Origin: Nocardiopsis flavescens
GTDB lineage: Bacteria; Actinomycetota; Actinomycetes; Streptosporangiales; Streptosporangiaceae
DNA length: 64,000 bases
Reading direction: 5' to 3'
Assembly (NCBI RefSeq): GCF_900141985.1
Contig: NZ_FQZK01000022.1
Span: 29,280 to 93,279, forward strand
The position numbers and the translations under genes were made by a program. Under the pieces are notes generated by a model. The model was not told the origin of the DNA and searched no databases. It worked only from the letters and a program-made list of their open reading frames with translations. This document shows positions 55,794-63,674 of this stretch, piece after piece. Every line of letters starts with the position of its first letter. The stretch's first letter is position 1.

Positions 55794-56162
55794 TCACTTG
55801 CCGAAGCCGGTGCCGCCGCCGCGGAAGCCGCTTCCGCTGCCGCTGCTGCCACCGCTGCTGCTGCTGTTGTTGTCGTTGTAGCCGCTACTCGAACCGCCCG
55901 AGCCGCCGAACCCGCCGAAGAAGAAGAATCCGCCGCCGCCGCCGCCGGAGGAGGAGCCGGACGAGCGCTCGCACTCGTCGTCGTCATAGGCCGGGTCGGA
56001 CACGTAGTCGTCGTCGGGGCAGTAGGCGTTGTTGGAATTGTTGCTGTTGGAGCAGGCCGCCAACAGGATGAGCAGCAGCACGATACCGCCGAGCACCACG
56101 AAGAGGGTGACGACGACGTTCCTGCCGTTCTCCGGCTGTGCGTGTCCGTTGTTGTAACTCAT
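55794..56162 (-). CDS. Small lipoprotein with Ser/Gly/Phe-rich tail
   Basis: A 122-residue protein. Residues 15-37 form a signal-like hydrophobic stretch ending in LLAAC (Cys37), so it may be a lipoprotein. It is followed by an Asn/Ser patch, an acidic segment with two cysteines (YCPDDDYVSDPAYDDDECER) and a Gly/Ser/Phe-rich low-complexity tail. Its ATG overlaps the stop of the DUF2617 gene (ATGA). It occupies the place that a DUF4247 protein often has in such clusters, but I cannot confirm that family. Confidence 0.75.
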   Translation of the reverse strand: MSYNNGHAQPENGRNVVVTLFVVLGGIVLLLILLAACSNSNNSNNAYCPDDDYVSDPAYDDDECERSSGSSSGGGGGGFFFFGGFGGSGGSSSGYNDNNSSSSGGSSGSGSGFRGGGTGFGK

Positions 56163-56695
56163 GGGTTGTCTCCGCGGGGGTGGGCGTACACGGTGGAGTG
56201 CGTGGTCACGAGTTCCCCGCTCTGGGGGTAGGCGTGCCAGGTGCGCCAGTGGAGCGGGCCCCCGTCGCCGCATGCGCCATCGAGGTTCAGGTGCAGCGCG
56301 GTCACAGCCAACGGGTCACCGGGGAAGGCGACGAGGAGGCCGCCGGGGTCGTCGGCGACCTCACGGTGGAGGTGGTCCACCCGGCGGGCGAGTTCGGTGC
56401 GGGTGAGGGTCTCCACCTGCGAGTCGAACCGGTACCGGCCCCCGCCGTGGGGGCGTTCGGCGCTGCCCGGGAGGGCGCCGTCCACCCCGGGCAGGCAGGC
56501 CACGGTCTCCACCAGGGCGCCGTCCGCCGACGCGACGGCGACCTGGTGGGAGGCGCCGAGGACGCGCAGCTCGACCCCGGTGCCGCCGACCCGCAGGGAG
56601 CGGACGGCGAGGGGTTCGAGCAGCGGGTGTCCCAGTGCCCAGACCAGGTCGTCGGCGCAGGTGTCGACGAAGGGCGCGCTGATGCCGACTCGCAT
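56159..56695 (-). CDS. DUF2617 family protein
   Basis: A 178-residue soluble protein (FVDTCADDLVWALGHPLLEP, GVELRVLGASHQV, WRTWHAYPQSGELVTTHS) matching the DUF2617 pattern. Function unknown. The gene is coupled to the downstream lipoprotein gene by a four-base overlap and lies eight bases after the DUF4178 stop. ATG 56695 is the best start by similarity, although GGAG sits 12 bases away. Confidence 0.8.
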   Translation of the reverse strand: MRVGISAPFVDTCADDLVWALGHPLLEPLAVRSLRVGGTGVELRVLGASHQVAVASADGALVETVACLPGVDGALPGSAERPHGGGRYRFDSQVETLTRTELARRVDHLHREVADDPGGLLVAFPGDPLAVTALHLNLDGACGDGGPLHWRTWHAYPQSGELVTTHSTVYAHPRGDNP

Positions 56696-56703
56696 GGGGT
56701 GGA

Positions 56704-57312
56704 TCAGCTCCCGGGGTAGATGGTGAAGGTTCCCTCGGCGACCTTGGCGCCGGTGCTGGCCTCCCAGGGTCCGTGGTCGAAGCGCTCGAAGGAGAGCAGG
56801 GAGCCGTCGCGGGCCTCGTAGTCGGCGTAGTCGAAGCCGCCCTGCGCCTTGAGGCCGGTGGTGCCCTCGGAGCGGTAGGAGCCGCTGCCCTTCTCGTCGA
56901 GGTGGTAGGTGGTGCCCTCCAGCTCGATGGTCTTGCCGTGGGGGGTCAGGTCCAGGTCGGGACGGCCGGTCCACAGGGCCATCTCCAGGTCGGGGTCCTC
57001 CTCGGTGGAGAGCCAGCGCTTGCCGCCCTCGACCTCCAGGAAGTGTTCGGCCCAGACGTAGCCGCCCTGGGACAGGCGGAGCGTGCCGCGGATCCAGGTG
57101 CGCTCGGTGCCCCAGTCGATCATGTCCCCGGCCTTGAGGGTGCGGGGGTCGCCGGAGGTGCTGTCACCGTTGTTCGCGAAGGGGTCGTGGGGGGCGGCGG
57201 GCGGGGGTGGGGGCGGAGTGCTGCTGCGCCGCGCGGCACGTACCGCGTAGACGACGGCGACGAGCGCCACCGCAAGGGCGACGATCACCAGGAGCACGAG
57301 TTCGATGGCCAC
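56704..57312 (-). CDS. DUF4178 protein with N-terminal membrane helix
   Basis: A 202-residue protein starting at GTG 57312 with GAGGA upstream. One N-terminal helix (residues 4-26) and a Pro-rich linker precede a DUF4178 domain (KAGDMIDWGTERTWIRGTL, SQGGYVWAEHFLEVEGGKRW, EGTTYHLDEKGSGSYRSEGT). It is the first gene of the five-gene unit ending with the spermidine-synthase-like protein. Function unknown. Confidence 0.85.
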   Translation of the reverse strand: MAIELVLLVIVALAVALVAVVYAVRAARRSSTPPPPPPAAPHDPFANNGDSTSGDPRTLKAGDMIDWGTERTWIRGTLRLSQGGYVWAEHFLEVEGGKRWLSTEEDPDLEMALWTGRPDLDLTPHGKTIELEGTTYHLDEKGSGSYRSEGTTGLKAQGGFDYADYEARDGSLLSFERFDHGPWEASTGAKVAEGTFTIYPGS

Positions 57313-57434
57313 TGTTCCTCGTTTCGCGTGGGGGGAGCCTCGTCGGCGGCCCTACCCCGGGCCGGGCAATCCTACTGCCAGGTCAGACGTCCGGACCGGG
57401 CGGGAGGTTCCGCACAATTCAGGACGAAAGCACT

Positions 57435-57468
57435 GGGGCCGCCCGCGCGCCTGCGCGCGGGCGGCCCC
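57435..57468. terminator. 16-bp hairpin after the rhodanese gene
   Basis: Perfect 16-base arms at 57435-57450 and 57453-57468 with a two-base loop. It lies 18 bases beyond the rhodanese stop (minus strand), in the gap before the DUF4178 promoter region. Confidence 0.7.
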
Positions 57469-57485
57469 CGGTCCGGCCGTCCGCC

Positions 57486-58340
57486 CTACTCGGCGGCGGG
57501 GTCGCCGGTCTCGACCGGGAGGGAGTCGTCCGCCCCCCACAGGCTCCACGAACCGGGGTACAGGCGCGGGGCGGTGTAGCCCGCGTGCTCCAGGGCCAGC
57601 AGGTCGTGGCAGGCGGTCACGCCGGAGCCGCAGTAGGCGGTGACGGTGACGGCGTCGTCGGCGCCCAGGGCGGCGAACCGCGCGCGCAGGGCCGCGGGCG
57701 GGGCCAGCAGGCCGTCGGGGCCGAGGTTGCCGGTCCACTCGGCGCTGCGCGCGCCGGGGATGTGGCCGGGGCGGGCGTCCACCGGGGCGGGCGCCTCCCC
57801 GGTGTAGCGGCCGTGGGCGCGGGCGTCCAGGACCAGCTGGCCCGGCTCCCGCGCGGCGGCCCGCACGGTGTCGGTGTGCACGACCCGGTCGGCGGGCCAG
57901 TGCTGGGGGGTGCGGTGCGCGGGCTCGGGGGTGTGCTCCCCCTCCTCCAGCGGTCCCGTCCAGGTGCCGAGGCCGCCGTCGAGGAAGGCGGCGGGGGTGC
58001 CCAGCACCCGGAGCATCCACACCAGGCGGGCGGCGACCGAGCCGCCGGCGTCGTCGTAGACGACCACCCGGGAGTGGTCGCCAATGCCCAGGCGGCCCAG
58101 GGCGCGGGCGAAGTCGGCGGCGGCGGGCAGCGGGTGGCGTCCGCCCTCGGGGCTCGCCGGGGCGGCCAGGTCGGCGTCGACGTCGGCGAACACCGCCCCG
58201 GGGAGGTGGCCGGCGAGGTAGGCGTCGCGGCCGGAGCGGCCGTCCAGGTACCAGCGGGAGTCGACCACGACCACGCGGTCGAGGTTCGCGCGGAGCCAGT
58301 CGGCCGAAACGGCCACCGGCAGGGGAAGGGGCTCTGACAT
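57486..58340 (-). CDS. Thiosulfate/3-mercaptopyruvate sulfurtransferase (rhodanese)
   Basis: A 284-residue tandem rhodanese. The first, inactive domain spans residues 8-130 (VVVDSRWYLDGRSGRDAYLA, GHLPGAVFADVDADL). The second carries the persulfide-forming Cys237 in the loop YCGSGVTACHDLLAL. It transfers sulfur from thiosulfate or 3-mercaptopyruvate to a thiol acceptor such as cyanide or thioredoxin. ATG 58340 gives the usual length; an ATG eight codons upstream is also possible. Confidence 0.92.
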   Translation of the reverse strand: MSEPLPLPVAVSADWLRANLDRVVVVDSRWYLDGRSGRDAYLAGHLPGAVFADVDADLAAPASPEGGRHPLPAAADFARALGRLGIGDHSRVVVYDDAGGSVAARLVWMLRVLGTPAAFLDGGLGTWTGPLEEGEHTPEPAHRTPQHWPADRVVHTDTVRAAAREPGQLVLDARAHGRYTGEAPAPVDARPGHIPGARSAEWTGNLGPDGLLAPPAALRARFAALGADDAVTVTAYCGSGVTACHDLLALEHAGYTAPRLYPGSWSLWGADDSLPVETGDPAAE

Positions 58341-58371
58341 GGCCCCAGGGTAGCGCCGGGTCACACCCGGG

Positions 58372-58860
58372 TCACGGGATCTCGGGGTCCCGGTCCAGCC
58401 GGTGCACGTGCAGGATCCACCACAGGCCCAGGGCGGGCAGGACCAGCGGGATGAAGAGGTAGCCGCTGCCGAAGCCGGACCAGACGGTGTCCTCGGGGAA
58501 GGCCGAGGGGAACAGCAGGCCAGCGGCGCCCACGGCCAGGACGCCGACCATCTCGACGCTGCACGAGACCAGGGCGATCCGCCGGGAGGTGCGCCCGGCG
58601 CGGGCCAGGCCGACGGCGGCGACGAGGTAGACGACGCCCGCGAACACCGACAGGAGGTAGGCGACCGGCGCCTCCTCGAACTTCGTGGCCAGCTGGTAGA
58701 CGCCGCGGGCGGTGGCGGCCAGGGCGAAGACGCCGTAGACGGCGACCAGCAGGCGGCCGGGGCCGGTGCGCAGGGTCTTGGCGGTCACGGGCCCGGGTTC
58801 CCGGGCCGGGGCCGGGGCCGGTACCGAAGAGGAGTCAGGGGTGGGAGCGGAGTCAGGCAA
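58372..58860 (-). CDS. Four-helix membrane protein of unknown function
   Basis: A 162-residue protein with a Pro/Ala-rich start and four hydrophobic helices (about 37-55, 70-88, 97-115, 128-150). The conserved-looking core begins at TAKTLRTGPGRLLVAVYGVF, so translation may instead start at GTG 58788 (codon 25). The first codon, TTG 58860, overlaps the stop of the upstream gene. I do not recognise the family. Confidence 0.65.
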   Translation of the reverse strand: MPDSAPTPDSSSVPAPAPAREPGPVTAKTLRTGPGRLLVAVYGVFALAATARGVYQLATKFEEAPVAYLLSVFAGVVYLVAAVGLARAGRTSRRIALVSCSVEMVGVLAVGAAGLLFPSAFPEDTVWSGFGSGYLFIPLVLPALGLWWILHVHRLDRDPEIP

Positions 58861-59215
58861 CGGGGCTCCAGAGCTGTTCGAGGCGGACGAACAGGACGGG
58901 CAGGATCAGGCAGGCGAACGCGATGACGGCCGGGCCCCACTTGCTGCGCTCCATGAACCCCCACACGGCGCAGGCGGGCGGGAGCAGGACGACGGTGGCC
59001 AGGTAGGAGACGAACATGGCGGTCTCGGCGGGGGTGTCCCCGCCGACCATCGTGGCGACGGTGGCCACGGCCTGGCCGATCACCAGGAGCCACAGAACGC
59101 CCATTCCGACCAGGTGCGGAACCAGCATGGGCTGGTCGCGGAAGGTGGAGACGAGGCACCAGCCGGCCATCGCCAGGGAAACCATCTGAATGGTCATGGT
59201 CAGCCACTCGACCAT
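58853..59215 (-). CDS. Small four-helix membrane protein
   Basis: A 120-residue hydrophobic protein with about four helices. Start ATG 59215 is set by a good GGAGGAG just upstream; an ATG five codons earlier lacks such spacing. It overlaps the next membrane protein gene by a few bases, so both are probably one operon. Function unknown. Confidence 0.68.
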   Translation of the reverse strand: MVEWLTMTIQMVSLAMAGWCLVSTFRDQPMLVPHLVGMGVLWLLVIGQAVATVATMVGGDTPAETAMFVSYLATVVLLPPACAVWGFMERSKWGPAVIAFACLILPVLFVRLEQLWSPVA

Positions 59216-59366
59216 GCCGTCTCCTCCCACCGGTCCCGTCCGCCCAGGTCGGCGACGCGTCTACGACACACGGTAGTACGTTTGCCGGACCGCCCCGCAC
59301 GGCCCCCGTCGTCGGCCGCCGGGGGCGTCCGGTACGGGCGCCCCCGGTGTTCCCGGTGTAGAGGGG

Positions 59367-59555
59367 TCAGCGGCGTACAACCCTGGCGATGGTCTCGGCG
59401 TACCGGTCGGCGTCCTCGTCGGTGCGGGCCCACATGATGGGCGTCCCGCCCGCCTTGGGGCGCAGGTGCCATATCGCGCCCCCGGCGTGGTCACCGGGAC
59501 GCAGGGGCGTGAAGGAGATGTCGGGGTGCTCGGAGGCGAGGGCGTGGGCGGCCAT
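59367..59555 (-). CDS. Small hypothetical protein
   Basis: A 62-residue soluble protein (MAAHALASEHPD, IWHLRPKAGGTPIMWARTDE, ETIARVVRR) with coding-like third-position bias. ATG 59555 follows GTGAG; a GTG three codons upstream is possible. No family recognised. Confidence 0.55.
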   Translation of the reverse strand: MAAHALASEHPDISFTPLRPGDHAGGAIWHLRPKAGGTPIMWARTDEDADRYAETIARVVRR

Positions 59556-59602
59556 GGAACTCACCGTAGCTGGCTGCGGGTGATAGCAGCCCCGGTTCTG
59601 CG

Positions 59603-59929
59603 GTGGATGTGCGCCAGGTGCGGGGCGGACGGCAACGCCGGGGGACGGCCCCTGTGCCGGAGCTGTGGGAACAGGAGGCCGTCCCGACCCGACCGGTTCC
59701 GCAGAGCGAGGCGGACGTGGTGTTCGCGACCGGCGACGTCGACCCCGGCGACGACCTGGTCCCCGGGGTTCCGGCCGTGGCGGCGGGCGACGCGTACGGT
59801 ATCGGCCACCGCGTCTGGACCTCGGGGATCGGCGTCCTCGGCGCGGAGCGGACCATCGAGGGCGTACGCGGATTCCTGGTCTGGCCGGAGCCGAACAGCG
59901 GCCGTGACGTTACCCTTTCCCTTCCTTAA
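59603..59929 (+). CDS. Doubtful ORF, possibly a frame-shifted zinc-ribbon gene
   Basis: The second half of this frame (DVVFATGDVDPGDDLVPGV to VRGFLVWPEPNSGRDVTLS) has strong G/C third positions and looks coding. The first half does so better in another frame, starting at ATG 59607, where a zinc-ribbon pattern is seen: CARCGADGNAGG, then CRSCGN (CxxC-x12-CxxC). The two could be one gene broken by a frameshift near 59670-59700. Function unknown. It lies directly upstream of the membrane protein at 59945. Confidence 0.35.
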   Translation: MDVRQVRGGRQRRGTAPVPELWEQEAVPTRPVPQSEADVVFATGDVDPGDDLVPGVPAVAAGDAYGIGHRVWTSGIGVLGAERTIEGVRGFLVWPEPNSGRDVTLSLP

Positions 59930-59944
59930 CGGGCGAAGAGAGCA

Positions 59945-61045
59945 ATGATGACTGACCAACTGAACACGGAGGCGTCCCCGGGCTGCGCGGTGCGGGCCCG
60001 GGGCGTCATCTCCTACTGCGTCTTCGTGGCCTCCTCGGTTCCGGCGCTTCTCCTGGGAGTACTGGGTGGGATGGGCCCCGTGGACGCCCTCCGACTCTTC
60101 CTGGTCCTGCTGGTACTGGGGCTGGTGGTGCTGTGGATCGTGGTCAAGCCGCTGAGTGCCCTCGGCCGGTGGCTGAGCGGCAGGGTGGGCGGGCACCGCG
60201 TCCTCTGGGCGCTGTTCGCCACGGCACCGCTGCTCGCGGCGGTGCTCACCCCGCTCTGGCTGCTCTGGGAGCAGGACGCGGCCAGGGGCATGTCCTTCCT
60301 CGTTCTGGTGCTCCTGCTGCCGACGACCGCCGCCTACGCGGCGCTGCGCCCCGTGGGGCTGCGGCGCTCCCGCCTGGGCAGCACGGCTGGACGGGCGGCG
60401 GGCGCCGCCGCGCTGGTCGCACTGGACCTGGAGGACGCCCCGGTCATCGGCGACGGCCCCGCGGCGCGGCAGACGGGGCGCGTCCAGCAGCGGGACCGGC
60501 GGGTCCTTGCCGCCGTACTCGTATCGGACGGAGACCGGGGGCGGGTCCTCCACCGGGAACGCACCCCGAAGCTGTGGAGCGCGGCCGTCGTCGGCGCCGC
60601 GGCTGCGGGGTTCACGCTGATGTTCGTGAGTTCCGACCCCGAGGACTACGGCATCGCCCTGTTCCTCAGCCTGCTCTTCTTGGTGCTGTTCGTGCTGCCG
60701 CTGCTGGCCTCCCCGTTCCTCAAGTTCCTGAACAAGCGCATCCGACTCACCGACCGCACCCTGCGGGTGGGCCGCCACGCGGTGGGGCTGGACCGCCTCC
60801 TGCCGGAGACGGCCGCCGTGGAACCGCACCCCCGTTCCGCCGACCGCCTCAGGCAGACCGTCCAGCTGGGCGGAGCGGCGGGCGGCAGCACACCCGTGGG
60901 CTACACCCCGGTGAGCGTGCGGACCCGCGCGGGCGACCTGTTGGGCATGGACTCCCGCCGACCGGAGGAACTGGTCCGTGCCCTGCACGGTCTCGCCGCC
61001 CACGGGAATCCCCAGCACCACCTAGGACACCCGGGCCACGGCTGA
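59945..61045 (+). CDS. Membrane protein of unknown function
   Basis: A 366-residue protein with about seven hydrophobic helices (two near 20-70, two near 85-130, two near 205-260). The C-terminal soluble tail (IRLTDRTLRVGRHAVGLDRL, PVSVRTRAGDLLGMDSRRPE) resembles small bacterial PH-like domains. Two ATG codons in a row (59945, 59948) follow GAAGAG. No family can be named with confidence. Confidence 0.68.
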   Translation: MMTDQLNTEASPGCAVRARGVISYCVFVASSVPALLLGVLGGMGPVDALRLFLVLLVLGLVVLWIVVKPLSALGRWLSGRVGGHRVLWALFATAPLLAAVLTPLWLLWEQDAARGMSFLVLVLLLPTTAAYAALRPVGLRRSRLGSTAGRAAGAAALVALDLEDAPVIGDGPAARQTGRVQQRDRRVLAAVLVSDGDRGRVLHRERTPKLWSAAVVGAAAAGFTLMFVSSDPEDYGIALFLSLLFLVLFVLPLLASPFLKFLNKRIRLTDRTLRVGRHAVGLDRLLPETAAVEPHPRSADRLRQTVQLGGAAGGSTPVGYTPVSVRTRAGDLLGMDSRRPEELVRALHGLAAHGNPQHHLGHPGHG

Positions 61046-61476
61046 GGCGACCGGGACCCCTTCTCAGAGGTCATCTCATTCGGGTTCTCGGGGGCCTGTT
61101 CCTGCGCCGATGGTGGAGCGGCCGGTGCCGGACGCTGAGCCAAGCCGGTGGAGAGTGGAGAGGGGCGCAGTGAGGTGGGAAAGGCGGTACGTCTGGTCCG
61201 CTGCGGTGGGGAAGTGGGGAGAGGTCGGATGAGCCGGTGGCCGTTGGGCCGTGGTTCGCCGGTGGCCCGGCGGCGGGTGCCGCGATAGCGCACCACGCGG
61301 CTGGGATCTCGGGGCGGTGTCTGAGTCGATCGTCCATCGAATCGTGACGGTCGTTCGGCAGCCACCAGTCGAGTTCACCAAAGCACGTCAGCGAAAGACC
61401 AGAGCGGGCCATCAATGCTTCCTCGTCGTCCGCTGCCCGGAGTACAGTGGCCGTGGGAAACGTCATCAGGACGTAG
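61046..61476. other. Intergenic region with no clear gene
   Basis: About 430 bases between the membrane protein and the terminator near 61480, with G/A-rich runs at 61150-61230 and lower GC than the neighbours at 61340-61470. A minus-strand frame from 61466 begins plausibly (MTFPTATVLRAADDEEALM) but soon becomes low complexity with weak codon bias, so I do not call it. No tRNA or attachment-site repeat was recognised. Confidence 0.4.
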
Positions 61477-61506
61477 AACGGCCCCGGTCTGTTGACCGGG
61501 GCCGTT
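61477..61506. terminator. 13-bp hairpin after the UTRA regulator gene
   Basis: Arms 61477-61489 and 61494-61506 (AACGGCCCCGGTC/GACCGGGGCCGTT) pair perfectly around a TGTT loop, 11 bases beyond the stop of the minus-strand regulator. The A and T bases at the stem ends give short T-rich tails on both strands. Confidence 0.8.
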
Positions 61507-61517
61507 TCTCGTCGGGT

Positions 61518-62333
61518 TCAGAACTGGTCGGACCCGGTCACCTGACCGATCGGGAACGAGTGTCGGGATGCCGCGCAGATCGTCTCCAGGGCGTGTATCG
61601 GAACATCCTCGGTGGAGTAGCTGACGCGGAGCACCTGCACCACCCACTCGCCGGGGATGTCGAGCAGGTCCGCCTCATACGGGGTGGCGGGCCGCGCGGT
61701 CAGAGTCTCGACGGCGTGCCCGAACACGTGCCCCATGTCCTCGATGGCGGCCTGGAGGGTGGGAAGCACGAACCCCTCCCCGTCCAAGCGGGTGTTCTCG
61801 CCGACGTCCACACGGAAATAGGACGTGCTGATCCGGACCGGAACCCCGTTGGCCCAGAACATCTTCCGGCGAGCGATCACCGAGGCGCCGGGTTCCACAC
61901 GCAGTCCCAGGCCGACATGCTCGTTCGCGGGCTCCTGCCCCACGAACAGCATCTTCCTCTCCGGGGTGAGCCCCTGCTGTTCGGCCTCGGTGAGGTAGAG
62001 CGACTTCGACCCGCGGGTGCTCGGCGGCGTCGGCAGCGCCCGCTGCACGAGGACACGCGGCCGTGGCTCCACCGGCCCGACCGGCGCCTTGTGGTCCGGC
62101 GCGTCCGTACCGGCCTTCTTCATCTGGGAGACCCGGCCGGGCGATACCCCGAGGTGTCGGGCGATGTCCTCCTGAAGCATGCCGCCCTGCTGGGCGTCGA
62201 TGATCGCGGACCGGCGGATCCGGGAGAGCTCGACGCTCTGTCCTTGCAGGGTGGTCATAGCAGCGGACGCCGCGCGGGCTCTTTCGAGCGGGTCGGGCAT
62301 GGCGGCGATGTCATGCAATGTCCGTGCATCCAT
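61518..62333 (-). CDS. HTH-UTRA transcriptional regulator
   Basis: A 271-residue regulator with an uncommon layout. Residues 30-75 form a helix-turn-helix (GGMLQEDIARHLGVSPGRVS), not the winged GntR domain. Residues about 105-265 form a UTRA ligand-binding domain (SLYLTEAEQQGLTPERKMLF, DLLDIPGEWVVQVLRVSYS, HALETICAASRHSF). UTRA domains normally follow GntR-type DNA-binding domains and bind small effectors. Start ATG 62333. It is divergent from the four-gene operon at 62629-64000 and probably controls it through repeats in the shared promoter. Confidence 0.82.
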   Translation of the reverse strand: MDARTLHDIAAMPDPLERARAASAAMTTLQGQSVELSRIRRSAIIDAQQGGMLQEDIARHLGVSPGRVSQMKKAGTDAPDHKAPVGPVEPRPRVLVQRALPTPPSTRGSKSLYLTEAEQQGLTPERKMLFVGQEPANEHVGLGLRVEPGASVIARRKMFWANGVPVRISTSYFRVDVGENTRLDGEGFVLPTLQAAIEDMGHVFGHAVETLTARPATPYEADLLDIPGEWVVQVLRVSYSTEDVPIHALETICAASRHSFPIGQVTGSDQF

Positions 62334-62367
62334 GGCGAATCCTCAGGTCGGGTGCTCCACTGCGGAC

Positions 62368-62437
62368 TTTAGCCCCCCTATTGCGCCACGCGCCAGTGGG
62401 GGTTACTGTCGTCACACGTAAGGGTTTACCCCCTATA
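62368..62437. promoter_or_regulatory. Candidate operator repeats in the UTRA regulator/operon promoter
   Basis: Two similar AT-flanked motifs, TTTAGCCCCCCTATT at 62368-62382 and TTTACCCCCTATA at 62425-62437, lie 57 bases apart in the same orientation. A related element of opposite polarity (AGTGGGGGTTACTG) lies between them at about 62395-62408. The area is the least GC-rich part of the divergent intergenic region 62334-62628. The rest of that gap shows nothing recognisable apart from the ribosome site of the next gene. Confidence 0.5.
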
Positions 62438-62628
62438 AAGTCAGCGGTCGAGTGCTGACCCATAGGTGGTGGAGCGGTTGGCGGTCACGCTTCCAGTGTG
62501 CCGTAGGCCGGTCGGCCCGAGCGTGGCACCGTGCGGCCTGGCTTCGGCGGTCGCGGCCGCACGGTGTTCGTCCTGATGACGTAGTGCGCCGGGCTTCCCA
62601 CCTGGCATCCCGTACCGGAGGTTTGCGC

Positions 62629-63069
62629 ATGACGCGCTACCTGAACCCGTCCCAGCTCTTCGAGGTGAGGGCCCTCGCGGTCTCCTCGCTTCCCCGCAGG
62701 CGGCCCCGCCGGGCCGCGCGTGTGCGCCGCTTCGCGCCCGCGGGCCGACACCACCGCTCGACCAGCACCGGCCCCGGCCGTGCGCCCCGCCCCGCACACC
62801 CCGCGCACACCGCGCGCCCGATGCCCCCGGTGTGGGCCGTGCACCCGATGCCCTCGGTGCTCCCGGCCCGCCCCGCGCACCCGGCCCGCCCGGTGCACCT
62901 GGTGCTCCCCGTGCGCTCCGCGCACCCGGAGCGGCCGAGGCCCTCGCTGTCACCGGAGCGGCCGATGCCCTCAGCGCGTCCGGTGCCGCCGGTCAGCGCC
63001 GTGCGGCCGGGCCGCGAGGTCCTGTTCCGGGCCTTGGTGGGGTTGGAGAACCTGGGGGTGTCCGCATGA
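62629..63069 (+). CDS. Small protein with low-complexity Pro/Arg/His core
   Basis: A 146-residue protein. Its N-terminus (MTRYLNPSQLFEVRALAVSS) and C-terminus (GREVLFRALVGLENLGVSA) look like normal helical sequence. Residues about 30-125 are repeats rich in Pro, Arg, Ala and His (PAHPA, ARPVP, PMPSV types). Start ATG 62629 has GGAGG at 62617-62621, and its stop overlaps the next start (ATGA), which argues that it is translated. Function unknown. Confidence 0.6.
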   Translation: MTRYLNPSQLFEVRALAVSSLPRRRPRRAARVRRFAPAGRHHRSTSTGPGRAPRPAHPAHTARPMPPVWAVHPMPSVLPARPAHPARPVHLVLPVRSAHPERPRPSLSPERPMPSARPVPPVSAVRPGREVLFRALVGLENLGVSA

Positions 63070-63392
63070 GTGCCGACCACACCCTGGACCTGTGCGGGGA
63101 CCGTTCCCTGGACCAGCGCGGACGCCCCCGCATGTGCTGGCTCGACCCCGGCCACACCACCCATCACGCCGACTACCTCGGCAACCTCTGGGAAGACCGC
63201 GCCGCGATCCTGCACCGCCTGCGCACCCGGTGGGGGCACTCCCACCAGATCAGCGTCACCGACACCGGCCTGTGGAAAGCCGTCGCCCTGGACCCGGGCG
63301 CCCGCTGGGCCACCGAAGTCGAATACACCCCCGCCCAACTCGTCCACCGCCTCCGAACCCGACGCGTACCCACCCCGCTCCGGCTCTCCTGA
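63066..63392 (+). CDS. Small hypothetical protein (Cys/His-containing)
   Basis: A 108-residue soluble protein. The first 35 residues hold LDLCGDRSLDQRG and MCWLDPGHTTHHADY, with two cysteines and several histidines that could bind a metal. The rest is WGHSHQISVTDTGLWKAVA and VEYTPAQLVHRLRTRRVP. It is translationally coupled to the preceding gene. No known family recognised. Confidence 0.7.
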   Translation: MSADHTLDLCGDRSLDQRGRPRMCWLDPGHTTHHADYLGNLWEDRAAILHRLRTRWGHSHQISVTDTGLWKAVALDPGARWATEVEYTPAQLVHRLRTRRVPTPLRLS

Positions 63393-63494
63393 CCCACCCG
63401 ACCCCGGCCCGGAGTGCGCACCCTGGGCCGACCCCCTGCGGGGCCGCCGGGCACACACGGCGGCCCCGCACCCCCGACCAACCTGGAGGACACG

Positions 63495-63674
63495 ATGGCG
63501 ACCCTGACAACCCCCACCACCGCCCCGCCCATCGCCGCAGAGGAGGAGACCTGCGGCATGTGCAACGGCACCCGCGGCACCTGGGAGACCGGAGACGGCG
63601 CGTCCCCCGGGAAGTCCTTGCGCCGGTGGGTGCCCTGCACCGGCTGCAACGGCACCGGCAAGGTCGGCAAGTGA
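63495..63674 (+). CDS. Small DnaJ-type zinc-finger protein
   Basis: A 59-residue protein with two CxxCxGxx(G) units, CGMCNGTRG and CTGCNGTGK, as in the cysteine-rich zinc-binding region of DnaJ. Start ATG 63495 has GGAGGA upstream, 102 bases after the previous stop. Its TGA overlaps the GTG of the methyltransferase-like gene (GTGA). It may be a zinc-binding partner of that protein. Confidence 0.78.
   Translation: MATLTTPTTAPPIAAEEETCGMCNGTRGTWETGDGASPGKSLRRWVPCTGCNGTGKVGK

Noticed and set aside
59561..61021. A 486-codon minus-strand frame
   Set aside because: Antisense to the membrane protein gene at 59945-61045; Gln/His/Arg-rich without domains.
61266..61466. Small minus-strand gene beginning MTFPTATVLRAADD
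   Set aside because: Only about 50 residues look sensible, codon bias is weak, there is no clear ribosome site, and the remainder is low complexity.
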